DNA of 64,000 nt from Spirulinaceae cyanobacterium SM2_1_0 (GTDB lineage: Bacteria > Cyanobacteriota > Cyanobacteriia > Cyanobacteriales > Spirulinaceae): contig JAAUTY010000014.1 of the NCBI GenBank assembly GCA_012031265.1, positions 1-64,000 on the forward strand, written 5' to 3'. Of the stretch, positions 18,842 to 27,499 are shown piece by piece (position 1 is the stretch's first letter; every line of letters begins with the position of its first letter). The notes beneath the pieces are model-generated. The model did not search any database, was not told the origin of the DNA, and saw nothing but the letters and a program-made list of their open reading frames with translations. The position numbers and the translations under genes are program-made.

Positions 18842-18861
18842 GAGAGACCGATCGGTCTCCC
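18842..18861. promoter_or_regulatory. Second TetR-type palindrome, upstream of the tetR start
   Basis: GAGACCGATCGGTCTC is a perfect 16-bp inverted repeat with partly matching flanks (AGA/TCC). It shares its central 14 bases with the 22-bp palindrome before the GST gene. Such paired sites are the usual signature of a TetR protein that controls itself and a target. Confidence 0.75.
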
Positions 18862-18902
18862 TAAGTTTAGCAGCCAACGCCGACCAATGCTCAGGGCACC
18901 GC

Positions 18903-20891
18903 TCAAGAATTGCTGGTGCTGGACGGCGCAGCAGCAGAAGCAAGTGCGACTTGGCGGGCGATCGGCAGCGCGATCGCCACCGTCGTACCACAGTTTTTGC
19001 CCGCGCTCGTCAGTTGGATATGCCCGTGCATCAGCTCGATCAGGTTACGGGCGATCGCCAACCCCAAGCCAACACCGCCGTATTGGCGCGTGTGACTGCC
19101 ATCAACCACCGCGAAGGGTTTGAAGAGTTTTGCTTGCAGCTCCGGTTCGATGCCGATGCCGGTATCCCGGATCGTGATGATTGCTTGTTGCCCACTAGCA
19201 GCCTCAGCCGAGGCCGTGACTTCAGCCATCAGGGTGATGCCGCCGACCGCCGTGAATTTAATCGCATTGTCAAGCACGATGCCCAAAACGCGCTGCAACT
19301 GATCGGGATCAGCATAGACCCAAACCTCAGCGTCAGGCTGAGTCCATTCCAGGCTCAGCTCTTTGGCAGCGATCGCCGCTTCATGGGTGGCGATCACCGC
19401 CCGTAAGCAATCCCCTAGATTCACGGACTCAATGCCGACCTTGAGTTGGCCGGCTCGCAGCTTGGTGATGTCAGAAATGTCGGTAATGATTTCGTAAAGT
19501 TGCAGCGCCGACTGCTGAGCCTGGTGAATATAAGTCAATTCTTCAGCGCGCGAATCGCAGAGATCATCTTGGATAATGCTGAGCGAACCCAAGATGCCAT
19601 TCAGGGGCGTCCGCAGCTCATGCGAAGTAATGGTCAAAAACTCATCCTTGAGTTGGTTAGCGATTCGGGCGTCCTGCCAAGCGTGTTCGAGTTCCTCCGT
19701 CCAAGTTCGCAGCCGCTGAAGCATCGTTTCTAGCGCCGACCCAAGCTGGCTGAACTCGCGAATGCGAAAATCATGGGGGATTGTTTTACTGGCGTAGGGA
19801 TTGTCCTGGTTCAGGGCATAGTCGCGTAGTTGCTCCAGCGGTCGTGCCGTCTCGCGGGAGATGAAGAAAATGGCGGCGGTAGTCGCGGCGATCAGGGTCA
19901 GGGTCAAGGCGACCAGCAGCCCGATCAGGACACGCCGGATGGCTTCTAGGTCGGCGAGAGCATCATCGAGGTTGGCGATCGCCAACACCGCCCAGCGCTG
20001 ACCGACCTCAGCGGTGAGCGGACTGTTGATAGAGGTATACCCTGCTAACAACTCCCGGCCGTCTTCATCAAAGGAAAAGAGATGGAGGAAATCTTTGTGA
20101 CCAGCCAGGGCATTGCGGAGCAGACTCTGCAAGCGGCGAGCGTCCGCTTCTTGGGCAATATTGCGCCCGATCCGTTCAGGGAAGGGGTGTGCTAGGATCG
20201 TGCCCGCTTCATCGATGATGACGGGATAACCCGCGAGCGAACTGGGTCGCAGTTGGGCGCGATCGCGGATAACGGCATGAGCTTGCAGAACATAGCGCAG
20301 TTCACCGCTATCGGCGTAGACCGGGGCACTCAAAACAAAATCCAAGCGGCTACCGCCGTCCAGAGCACGCTCCTCAGCCGCGGCCATCACCGCAGCCGTT
20401 GCGGCATCCAGCTCGGGCAACAAGACTTGCACCCGCACCTCAGACTGTTGCAGGGGAGCGTCAGGAGCGATTGACGGCCAAGAAGCAGCATCCACATTCA
20501 GGGATAACGGCTCGTCACAGGTGCTCGCCAGGGGCTGAAAATCATCGAGCGATCGCAACTGCAAACAGTCCACTGGGTAAGGCAACTGCAACTGCAACTG
20601 CCGCAGCCGTTCAGCATCGATCGGGGTACGGGTGGGAGTCAACCAGCGACTCGTGCTGAGGGCAGCTAGATTGGCGCGGAGCAGGGTAATCGTCGCGGTC
20701 AGCGCACCACCCTTCCGCACAGCGCTTTCGGTGAGATTCTGGCGGGCCGTTTCCAGGAGCGCCGAGCGTGCCTTGCGATAGGTGACGTGCGAGGTGATGT
20801 ACACGCCCAACAGCAAAACCGGCACACTCAACAGCAGCAGGCGCGAGAGCAAAATGCGACGGAACGAAACTTGCGAACCCGGCTGAGCCAT
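18903..20891 (-). CDS. Membrane sensor histidine kinase with extracytoplasmic sensor domain
   Basis: A two-component sensor of about 662 residues. Order of parts: membrane helix (about 12-33, ILLSRLLLLSVPVLLLG), a large periplasmic region of about 285 residues with Cache-like features (FVLSAPVYADSGELRYVLQA, SSLAGYPVIIDEAGTILAHP), a second helix (about 321-346), a HAMP-type linker, the HisKA helix with phospho-acceptor His424 (SHELRTPLNG) and the ATPase domain (LDNAIKF N-box, DTGIGI, YGGVGLGLAIA). No receiver domain or partner regulator is adjacent. An upstream extension to 21050 is open but not kinase-like; 20891 and 20969 are alternative ATGs. The signal is unknown. Confidence 0.9.
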   Translation of the reverse strand: MAQPGSQVSFRRILLSRLLLLSVPVLLLGVYITSHVTYRKARSALLETARQNLTESAVRKGGALTATITLLRANLAALSTSRWLTPTRTPIDAERLRQLQLQLPYPVDCLQLRSLDDFQPLASTCDEPLSLNVDAASWPSIAPDAPLQQSEVRVQVLLPELDAATAAVMAAAEERALDGGSRLDFVLSAPVYADSGELRYVLQAHAVIRDRAQLRPSSLAGYPVIIDEAGTILAHPFPERIGRNIAQEADARRLQSLLRNALAGHKDFLHLFSFDEDGRELLAGYTSINSPLTAEVGQRWAVLAIANLDDALADLEAIRRVLIGLLVALTLTLIAATTAAIFFISRETARPLEQLRDYALNQDNPYASKTIPHDFRIREFSQLGSALETMLQRLRTWTEELEHAWQDARIANQLKDEFLTITSHELRTPLNGILGSLSIIQDDLCDSRAEELTYIHQAQQSALQLYEIITDISDITKLRAGQLKVGIESVNLGDCLRAVIATHEAAIAAKELSLEWTQPDAEVWVYADPDQLQRVLGIVLDNAIKFTAVGGITLMAEVTASAEAASGQQAIITIRDTGIGIEPELQAKLFKPFAVVDGSHTRQYGGVGLGLAIARNLIELMHGHIQLTSAGKNCGTTVAIALPIARQVALASAAAPSSTSNS

Positions 20892-21309
20892 GAGATGTCG
20901 GCGGGTAAAGCGGGCAAATGACCCGGGCGGCTTAACACCAGCAGCATCTTCAGCCTTCAGACTGAGCATTATAGTGAGGTTGTCATTGCCCTCTACCGTT
21001 GCTGGCCCGGATAGAACGATGCACACTACGATTCTGGCTACATTACCCATTTTAGAGTCTGATTGATGCCGCGAATGCGAAGAAACGATGTAGTTGGAAT
21101 CACAATCTCGTCAAGATTTCGTAAAAAATTGGGTCACAGGTCACTGACCTGACGATGCGATCGCACTCTGCACTGGGGACTCAGGCTTCCCGGCTTAGCC
21201 GCGCTCCCGGCTGGCGATGTGCAAGTTTGCCCACGGCCTTGTGACAGTGACGGCAACCGAGGGGGGTAGAATGGAGTGCGGATCGCCTCTGTCTGTCTGA
21301 GAAACCCCC
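20892..21309. other. Intergenic region between the kinase gene and efp
   Basis: The divergent promoters of the kinase gene and efp should lie here. Apart from a possible N-terminal extension of the kinase (to 20969 or 21050), I see no gene and no clear motif. Confidence 0.35.
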
Positions 21310-21870
21310 ATGATTTCCAGTAACGACTTCCGAACTGGTGTCAGCATTGAACTTGATGGTTCAGTGTGGCGCGTCGTTGAATTCCTGCACGTTAAGCCGG
21401 GTAAAGGATCAGCCTTTGTCCGGACAAAGCTCAAAAATGTCCAAACCGGCAGCGTCGTTGAACGCACCTTCCGCGCCGGCGAAACTGTGCCGCAGGCGGT
21501 ACTCGACAAGCGGACGATGCAGTACACCTACAAAGATGCTGAGCAGTTGGTCTTCATGGATATGGAGACCTACGAAGAAACGCGTCTAGCGCCGGAGCAA
21601 GTCGGCGAGCGCGTCAAATATCTCAAAGAAGAGATGGAGGTCAATATTCTGACCTGGAATACGCAAGTCTTGGAAGTGGAGCTGCCTAACTCAGTAGTGC
21701 TCGAGGTGACGGAGACCGATCCAGGTGTGAAGGGGGATACGGCGACGGGAGGAACGAAGCCTGCCATCGTGGAAACCGGCGCTCAAGTGATGGTGCCGCT
21801 CTTCATCTCGGTCGGTGAGCGGATCAAGATCGACACCCGCGACGATTCGTATCTTGGCCGTGAAAAATAG
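21310..21870 (+). CDS. efp: Translation elongation factor P
   Basis: Relieves ribosome stalling at consecutive prolines. The protein has 186 residues in three beta-barrel domains. The domain I loop [10 protein letters not shown] carries the lysine that is modified in many bacteria. [31 protein letters not shown] and the C-terminal [25 protein letters not shown] motif are all canonical. It stands 75 bp before accB on the same strand; the efp-accB pair is a conserved cyanobacterial and wider bacterial arrangement. Confidence 0.97.
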   Translation: MISSNDFRTGVSIELDGSVWRVVEFLHVKPGKGSAFVRTKLKNVQTGSVVERTFRAGETVPQAVLDKRTMQYTYKDAEQLVFMDMETYEETRLAPEQVGERVKYLKEEMEVNILTWNTQVLEVELPNSVVLEVTETDPGVKGDTATGGTKPAIVETGAQVMVPLFISVGERIKIDTRDDSYLGREK

Positions 21871-21945
21871 TCACGGGCGAACCGCGAGCGCCATCATGCA
21901 CTGGACGACTGACCGAACGACCACGACAAGGGGATAGCAAAGCGA

Positions 21946-22422
21946 GTGCCTATCGATTTTCAACAGGTGCGCGACCTACTAGCGGCGATCGCGCAGACCG
22001 ATGTTGTCGAACTTGAACTAAAAAGTGACGACTTCGAGCTTCGGGTTCGCAAAAGTGAAACCGCGAGCGCATCAGGCAGTCTGCCTGTAGAATTGCCAGT
22101 CGCGACGATCCCATCCGTGGTATCAAAACCGGCTTCCCCCACCGCCCCCGCGAGTCCAGCCCCACCCGTGGATACCAGTCACTGGGTCGCAATCACCTCA
22201 CCCATGGTCGGAACGTTTTATCGGTCGCCCGCACCAGACGAAGCGCCGTTTGTGGAGGTAGGCGATCGCGTTCGCAATGGCCAGACGGTCTGCATCATCG
22301 AGGCGATGAAACTGATGAACGACATTGAATCAGAGGTCAGCGGTCAGGTCGCTGAAATCCTGGTCGAGAACGGTGAGCCAGTCGAGTACGGTCAAGCCCT
22401 CATGCGCGTGCAGCCCGACTGA
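21946..22422 (+). CDS. accB: Biotin carboxyl carrier protein of acetyl-CoA carboxylase
   Basis: Carries biotin between the biotin carboxylase and carboxyltransferase parts of acetyl-CoA carboxylase, the first step of fatty acid synthesis. The N-terminal region ([23 protein letters not shown]) and a Pro/Ala-rich linker precede the biotinyl domain, where EAMKLMND holds the acceptor Lys122 and [13 protein letters not shown] is the conserved opening. Start is GTG at 21946, chosen because the conserved region begins immediately after it. It probably shares a transcript with efp. Confidence 0.96.
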   Translation: MPIDFQQVRDLLAAIAQTDVVELELKSDDFELRVRKSETASASGSLPVELPVATIPSVVSKPASPTAPASPAPPVDTSHWVAITSPMVGTFYRSPAPDEAPFVEVGDRVRNGQTVCIIEAMKLMNDIESEVSGQVAEILVENGEPVEYGQALMRVQPD

Positions 22423-22564
22423 ATTCTGGTCGTCGCCATTGCTAGTAAGGTTAATCTTCCATGCATCCGGCAATGATTCGTAATCGCGCCGGCTGAATTC
22501 TGGTCGTTGCCATTGCCAATAAAGTTAAGGGATTGTTAATATCAGGCAATGGACTTGAAGAACA
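22417..22564 (+). repeat. Imperfect tandem repeat of about 74 bp after accB
   Basis: Two copies of TGAATTCTGGTCGT(C/T)GCCATTG followed by a TAA-rich block begin at 22417 and 22491, a period of 74. About 33 of the first 38 bases agree, and GGCAATG recurs near the end of each unit. The first copy includes the accB stop codon. The second runs up to the start region of the ArsR gene. Confidence 0.65.
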
Positions 22565-22571
22565 AGACGCG

Positions 22572-22949
22572 ATGACCCTGACAAAATCCGTTCCCCCGGA
22601 AGTGGTGCAGCAGGTTGCTGAGTACTTTGGCATCCTCAGCGAGCCGATGCGCCTGCGTCTGCTCAACTCCCTCCGGGAGGGCGAGAAGTGTGTACAGGAA
22701 CTGGTGGAAACCACTGCAACCAGTCAGGCGAATGTCTCGAAGCACCTCAAGGTCATGCTCCAAGCCGGGATCCTCAGCCGTCGTAGTCAAGGAACTTCTG
22801 CCTACTATCGCGTCGAAGACCCTTTGATTTACGATCTGTGCAATTTGGTTTGCGATCGCCTTGCCGCCCGCATCGAACAGCAAGCGAGCCACTTTCGTAA
22901 CTTCAACCTGAAGGCCGACAGCCAATCCCCAGCAGCAATCAGCTCGTAG
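22572..22949 (+). CDS. ArsR/SmtB family transcriptional regulator
   Basis: A small winged-helix regulator of 125 residues. The core reads VQQVAEYFGILSEPMRLRLLNSL (helices 1-2), then CVQELVETTATSQANVSKHL (recognition helix), then the wing GILSRRSQGTSAYYRVEDPL. Cysteines occur in EKCVQEL and in DLCNLVCDRL. The typical metal motif CxC of helix 3 is not complete, so it could respond to a metal, to a reactive sulfur species, or to something else. The ATG at 22572 is preferred over the frame opening at 22533. It lies 150 bp after accB behind a tandem repeat. Confidence 0.85.
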   Translation: MTLTKSVPPEVVQQVAEYFGILSEPMRLRLLNSLREGEKCVQELVETTATSQANVSKHLKVMLQAGILSRRSQGTSAYYRVEDPLIYDLCNLVCDRLAARIEQQASHFRNFNLKADSQSPAAISS

Positions 22950-23311
22950 CTCATCAGCTGTTTGACGATGCTCAAGCATGGAGCACTCAGTCACCCCCAC
23001 AGGCTGGCAATCTAGCGATGCCCACCTGATACGAATCCCTGAAATGCAGTAAGGGAACCGACGACTTGCCGTGTTTCGTCTCGGTTCCCCACACTGGTTC
23101 GCTCCTCACAGTTGCAAAATTTACCGGAATCGTCGGGATTTGTCAACATTTCTTAGCAAGCTGCCGACCCACGGCCAAAATGGCGGTCTGAAGCATGGCG
23201 ATCGCCCAGCCCAAGGCCGTGCCCTAGATGTGCTCAAGTCCGATGGGTTCGGAACCCGTTTGCTAGAATGACCGGTGTTGTCGCAGCCCATCCTCGCTAC
23301 AGAATTTACCT
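22950..23311. other. Intergenic region before sppA
   Basis: No gene is supported. A hairpin with a 9-bp stem, GGGAACCGA with TCGGTTCCC, at about 23054-23088 could end the ArsR transcript, although no T-run follows. Short frames here have no recognisable content. Confidence 0.4.
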
Positions 23312-25132
23312 ATGCTTCAGTTTCTCCGGCAGACCCTGGCGAGTTTGCTCGGTACCATCATCGCCTTGCTGATCGCGACGAGTGTGGGGGTGGGCGCGAT
23401 CGCGGTCGTGCTCGCCGCCGTGGCGACCCAGCAAGAAGGCAACGCTCCGAGTATTGACGACAAGACCGTTCTCGTTTTTGATCTCTCGTTGCAGATTAGC
23501 GACACCGAGCCGCTGATTGGCTTTGCCGATAATCTCGTGGGCGACAACCCCGACATCGTGACCCTGCGGCAAGTCCTGGATGCGATCGAGAAAGCGACCT
23601 GGGACGACCGGATCGTGGCGATCCTGCTGGACGGCAGCTTCGGCGGCGAACTGGCCGGTTTTGCCTCGCTCACCGAAGTCCGTGCCGCGCTGGCAAAGTT
23701 TCGCGAAACGGGCAAAGAGATCATCGCCTACGATGTCGATCTCAGCGAGCGCGAATATTACCTCACCTCCATCGCCGACCGCATTTTCCTCAATCCGATC
23801 GGCGCGGTCGAGTTCAACGGCTTCCGTTCCGAGCAAGTGTTTCTCGCTGGGGCTTTGGATAAGTTTGGCGTCGGTGTGCAGGTGGTGCGCGCCGGGGATT
23901 ACAAGGCCGCTGTCGAGCCATTGGTCCGCCAAGACCTCAGCCCCGAAAATCGCCAGCAATTGAATGATCTCCTGTCTGACCTCTGGCAAGAGTTTCTCCG
24001 TACCGTGAGCGATAGTCGCGACTTGGCCGTCGATGATTTGCAAGGCATTGCTGATACTCAGGGCTTGCTCTTGCCAGCGGCGGCGGAAACGCTGCAACTG
24101 GTGGATCGTCTGGCTTATTTCGATGAAGTCGCGGCCGAGTTGCGCGAGTTGACTGAGGAAGAGGCGGACGAGGCTGAAGCAGAGAGCGATCGCTTCCGTC
24201 ACATCGATCTGGCCGCCTACAGCGAGATCGCGGTTGAAAATCCCGAACAGCGCGATTCGGACAATAAGATCGCCGTGCTCTACGCCGAAGGGGCGATCGT
24301 CAGTGGCGAAGGCGCACCCGGACAGATCGGCAGCGATCGCTTCGTCTCGCAAGTCCGCCGCCTGCGCCGCGATCAGGACGTCAAGGCGATTGTTGTGCGG
24401 ATCAACAGCCCTGGCGGCAGTGCGATCGCCTCCGAGATGATCCTGCGCGAGCTAAAATTGGTCGGCGAGGATAAACCGGTGGTGGTTTCGATGGGCGACG
24501 TGGCGGCGTCCGGTGGCTACTGGATCGCGACCGCCGCCTCGCAGATCTTCGCCGAAACCAACACGATCACCGGTTCCATCGGCGTATTCGGCCTGCTGCC
24601 TAATTTTGCCGGGCTGGCGAGTGAAAATGGCATCACTTGGGACTCGGTGGAGACGGCGGCGTTGGCTGATCTCGATACGGCTAGCCGCCCCAAAACCGCT
24701 GCTGAGTTAGCGGTGATTCAGCGCTTTGTCAACCGCATCTATGACTTGTTTCTGACCAAGGTGGCAGAAGCGCGATCGCTCTCGCGGCAAGAGGTTGCTG
24801 AGATTGCTCAGGGGCGCGTTTGGTCGGGGGAGGACGCCCAGCGGCTGAACTTAGTGGACGAGATCGGCGGGCTAACGGCGGCGATCGCCTACGCGGCGGA
24901 AGCAGCAGAACTCGGCGATGACTGGGAAATCCAGGACTACGAAGACGAGCCAACGCTGGAAGAGCGTCTGCTGCGGAGTTTACCCCTAGCCGCTTGGGCG
25001 CGTGCCCAGCATCCCCCTGATCCGCTGGCGCAACAGGCCAACCGCCTCCGCCGCGAACTCGATTTTGTCCGCCACCTCAGCGATCCGCGCGGAGTCTACA
25101 CCTATCTGCCCTTTGAGCTGCGGATCGAATAG
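23312..25132 (+). CDS. sppA: Signal peptide peptidase SppA, 67-kDa type
   Basis: A membrane-anchored serine protease that degrades leftover signal peptides; in cyanobacteria it has also been linked to light acclimation. The 606-residue length, two tandem ClpP-like halves and an N-terminal anchor (LLGTIIALLIATSVGVGAIAVV) mark the long form. The Ser-Lys dyad is split between halves as expected: Lys198 in RAGDYKAAVEPL and Ser400 in DVAASGGYWIA. INSPGGSAIASE and ITGSIGVFG are further landmarks. Transcribed alone, ending at a strong hairpin. Confidence 0.95.
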   Translation: MLQFLRQTLASLLGTIIALLIATSVGVGAIAVVLAAVATQQEGNAPSIDDKTVLVFDLSLQISDTEPLIGFADNLVGDNPDIVTLRQVLDAIEKATWDDRIVAILLDGSFGGELAGFASLTEVRAALAKFRETGKEIIAYDVDLSEREYYLTSIADRIFLNPIGAVEFNGFRSEQVFLAGALDKFGVGVQVVRAGDYKAAVEPLVRQDLSPENRQQLNDLLSDLWQEFLRTVSDSRDLAVDDLQGIADTQGLLLPAAAETLQLVDRLAYFDEVAAELRELTEEEADEAEAESDRFRHIDLAAYSEIAVENPEQRDSDNKIAVLYAEGAIVSGEGAPGQIGSDRFVSQVRRLRRDQDVKAIVVRINSPGGSAIASEMILRELKLVGEDKPVVVSMGDVAASGGYWIATAASQIFAETNTITGSIGVFGLLPNFAGLASENGITWDSVETAALADLDTASRPKTAAELAVIQRFVNRIYDLFLTKVAEARSLSRQEVAEIAQGRVWSGEDAQRLNLVDEIGGLTAAIAYAAEAAELGDDWEIQDYEDEPTLEERLLRSLPLAAWARAQHPPDPLAQQANRLRRELDFVRHLSDPRGVYTYLPFELRIE

Positions 25133-25142
25133 GACAAAATAA

Positions 25143-25167
25143 AAAGCCAGCAGACTCGCTGCTGGCT
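25143..25167 (+). terminator. Hairpin after sppA
   Basis: AAGCCAGCAG and CTGCTGGCTT form a perfect 10-bp stem around a 5-base loop, 10 bp after the sppA stop codon. No long T-run follows, which is common in cyanobacterial terminators. Confidence 0.7.
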
Positions 25168-25512
25168 TCAATTCGCAATCTGTCGTTATAAGTCTTGGAG
25201 AAAATCCCAAGCAAGCCGCTGGCGCTGACCGACCTGAAATATTTCTTCACAGCTCCTTATTGTAGCAGCAAATACAAACGAAGACGAATCACCGTTGGCT
25301 CTGATACTCAGTCTTGTCTGGGGAACCCAAGAATTGTCTCCCCGATCCCCGGCTCTTCGCCCAAGCCAGGAGCAGTGAGCAAGAAGCCATCTACCCCGTT
25401 TGGGAGCAGGTTGGGGGATCGCTCTGATTGATCGGGTAGGAATCAGATTTAGTGATGATGCGTTCCATTGAATCCCGGCCGCCCGTTTGCCACTGAAGGC
25501 AGCCAGATAACA
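25168..25512. other. Intergenic region after sppA
   Basis: No gene is recognised. Short inverted repeats (GGGGA...TCCCC around 25320-25345) are present, but nothing is diagnostic. Confidence 0.3.
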
Positions 25513-25704
25513 CTACTCCGAGAGCGGCAGTGCTGAGAAATCACGCCATTCGCCTTGATCGCCCGTCGGCTCACCCGCTGCGCTCAATTGCTCATCCACC
25601 AGCTCTTCCAAGAGATCTTGTGCCCAGAGATCGCTGCCCTGTTGACTTTGGTGGTGCAGATAATGCACCAACCGCGCATAAGTTGAGCGCTTGATGCCCA
25701 TCAT
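25513..25704 (-). CDS. Small hypothetical protein
   Basis: A possible protein of about 63 residues (MMGIKRSTYARLVHYLHHQS onward), with a basic helical start and an acidic second half (LLEELVDEQL). I recognise no family. The upstream ATG at 25728 would add eight residues. Its upstream neighbour is a MITE-like palindrome, and no operon partner exists. Composition looks coding-like, but support is modest. Confidence 0.45.
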   Translation of the reverse strand: MMGIKRSTYARLVHYLHHQSQQGSDLWAQDLLEELVDEQLSAAGEPTGDQGEWRDFSALPLSE

Positions 25705-25790
25705 GATTAGTGTTTTCTGGCTCAGCACAATGATTCACCCACTGTTTCAACTCAGTTTGCTGTTGCTTGCAACGCCTGCCGGGCTGGAGC

Positions 25791-25901
25791 TCATACTAAA
25801 TCCGTATCGTGAACCCCAAAAATTGCAACATCGAGAGGGTTTCAAACCCTCCTCTACCGTGCATTTCATTTTTGGGGCAAAAATTCGGACTGGGTATCAG
25901 A
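25791..25901. repeat. Palindromic MITE-like element
   Basis: An imperfect palindrome of about 110 bp centred at 25843, where GAGGGTTT and AAACCCTC pair around one base. Further out, CCCCAAAAAT in the left arm pairs with ATTTTTGGGG in the right. The outer ends, CATACTAAATCCG and CGGACTGGGTATC, pair with several mismatches. It encodes no protein. The structure resembles small non-autonomous elements common in cyanobacteria. Confidence 0.6.
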
Positions 25902-26013
25902 CCCTGTCTTGATCCCTATTCCTTACCCTTACACAATATGCGGCAATGTCAACTGCGGCAATGTTAAATATTGCAAAAACTTAAGCCATTGTTATGAAAA
26001 ACATGGTAACCCT

Positions 26014-26613
26014 TCAAGGATTAACGGCTGCTTGCTGCCAGTAACCGGTGGCATCCCGCACATAGCGCCAACGATTTTGTGGCTCACCGCATAACTCCAG
26101 CCAATCCACGCGCTGCGGCTCAAGCAGCAACAGACAAAACTCGGCGAGCGGTGCCGTTGGCTCTGGGGGCGCAACTGCAAACGACTCCGGACGATGATCG
26201 CGCGCTGCGCCCGGATGTGGCCAGGCAAATTGCGATCGCGCTGTGTCAGATAGACGCTGCCAGATCTGTTGCCGTTCCTGTTGCAGCGCCGGGTCAGGAC
26301 TATCCTGAGCCACCAAGACGAGCGACCCAAACAGCCGAAACTGCTCCCGCGACTCGCTGAAATACCAGCAAATCTCGCCCCAAGGCTGCTGGAGAAGCTG
26401 AGCAATCTTGCCACTGCGCGCGTCCGTGACGATCCGCAACTGATTGGTCTCGTCACGAAAGCCGCGAAAGACGACGGTACGATTTGCCGGGTAGCCCTCT
26501 GGCGTCACAGTTGCCAGTTGTAGATAACGGGCTTGGGGCTGACGACGGTGGCGATGAAGCGCACGCGCTAAGGGCGATCGCCAAGGCGCAAGCATACACA
26601 GTTTCGGGTTCAC
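26014..26613 (-). CDS. Pyridoxamine 5'-phosphate oxidase family FMN-binding protein
   Basis: A 199-residue flavin-binding split-barrel protein. YLQLATVTPEGYPANRTVVFRGF and LRIVTDARSGKIAQL match the FMN-binding N-terminal half of PdxH-like proteins. The C-terminal half (FCLLLLEPQRVDWLEL and NRWRYVRDATGYWQQAAVNP) matches the cyanobacterial and plant Alr4036-type subfamily. It may oxidise pyridoxamine phosphate, or act on another small molecule; the substrate-binding residues of true PdxH are not all obvious. It lies 60 bp from cpcT on the same strand. Confidence 0.85.
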   Translation of the reverse strand: MNPKLCMLAPWRSPLARALHRHRRQPQARYLQLATVTPEGYPANRTVVFRGFRDETNQLRIVTDARSGKIAQLLQQPWGEICWYFSESREQFRLFGSLVLVAQDSPDPALQQERQQIWQRLSDTARSQFAWPHPGAARDHRPESFAVAPPEPTAPLAEFCLLLLEPQRVDWLELCGEPQNRWRYVRDATGYWQQAAVNP

Positions 26614-26673
26614 TCGACTCCTTAGTCTAGAGCAATTCCTCCTCAGAGTTCGGGTCTGGGCGGCCCACTATTC

Positions 26674-27267
26674 CTAATTCAACGTTATCTCATCGGCAAA
26701 ACTGTGCCAGCGCACAAAGCGAAACGGTCCCGCGACTGAACCCCAAACTCGCTCATCTGTGTTGAAGTCGCGACCGCGATCGAGGCTGAAAAAGTGTTGA
26801 CCATCGATTTCAAACGTGCTGTCCAGATAGGTTTCTTGCCCTTTGCGCACGACCCGACAGCCCTTGCCCGGCTCGATCTCGCCGCGAAAGCTATGACCTG
26901 TCCAGGTGACAACCATATTACAACCGGGGAGCTTGGTGAGGCGATCGCTCGTCAGCGTCCGCAACTGTGTCAAGTTGCGTGTCGCCCCAAAGAAGTCTTT
27001 TTCATTCTCAACCAGATAGTTCTCGATCTCGAGATGGTCGCCCACGGTTAGCAGCTTCAGCACCCGCAGACGATAGGGGTTATTCAGCATATAGTCATAA
27101 GCCTGCTCAACCATGAAGCTCACCCCCGACAGCACGTCCAGCGGCAGCGGTCGCATACAGACGCGGATATGGGCGAAAAAAGGGGGATTTTCAAAAGCTT
27201 GTTCCTGATTGCTAAAATCGGCGGCCAGCCAGCGCGCCAGCGTTAACAGGTCAGTGGAGTGGGACAT
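26674..27267 (-). CDS. cpcT: CpcT/CpeT family phycobilin lyase
   Basis: Attaches phycocyanobilin to a beta-subunit cysteine of phycobiliproteins (Cys-153 site for CpcT), so it belongs to phycobilisome assembly. The protein has 197 residues, as expected. Conserved blocks are LTLARWLAADFSNQEQAFENPPFFAHIRVCMRPLP in pieces, EQAYDYMLNNPYRLRVL, GCNMVVTWTG and a closing GPFRFVRWHSFADE. The assignment within the CpcT/CpeT group rests on overall resemblance. No phycobiliprotein structural genes are in the window. Confidence 0.88.
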   Translation of the reverse strand: MSHSTDLLTLARWLAADFSNQEQAFENPPFFAHIRVCMRPLPLDVLSGVSFMVEQAYDYMLNNPYRLRVLKLLTVGDHLEIENYLVENEKDFFGATRNLTQLRTLTSDRLTKLPGCNMVVTWTGHSFRGEIEPGKGCRVVRKGQETYLDSTFEIDGQHFFSLDRGRDFNTDERVWGSVAGPFRFVRWHSFADEITLN

Positions 27268-27499
27268 TGACGCTTTATTTCAAATTTCAAGATTTCTTGA
27301 CTTTGTTCCCCACTTTAAAACATTTCTGGTCGCCAGTGTCCGCCAACACACTCAGCCAGCCCAGGTCAGTCGCTAATCTACTCAATAATCTGAGCTTGTT
27401 GACTTTTACCCTATCGAGGGGTTCACTCAGCATCTCCCTTGCTCTCGGCGGGTCACGCTCACTGCTTGCATCCCACCGCTTGCTGACGCCACTTCCCCT

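Noticed and set aside
23090-23125. Yfr1-like CTCCTCAC small RNA motif
   Set aside because: Only GCTCCTCACAG, not the ACTCCTCACAC core, and no flanking stem-loops.
23240-23270. tRNA-like GGTTCGGAACCC arm
   Set aside because: Short palindrome only; no acceptor or anticodon arms could be folded around it.
23306-24352. 348-codon frame on the minus strand inside sppA
   Set aside because: It overlaps the first half of sppA, which has clear catalytic motifs; the mirrored sequence is a shadow from codon bias.
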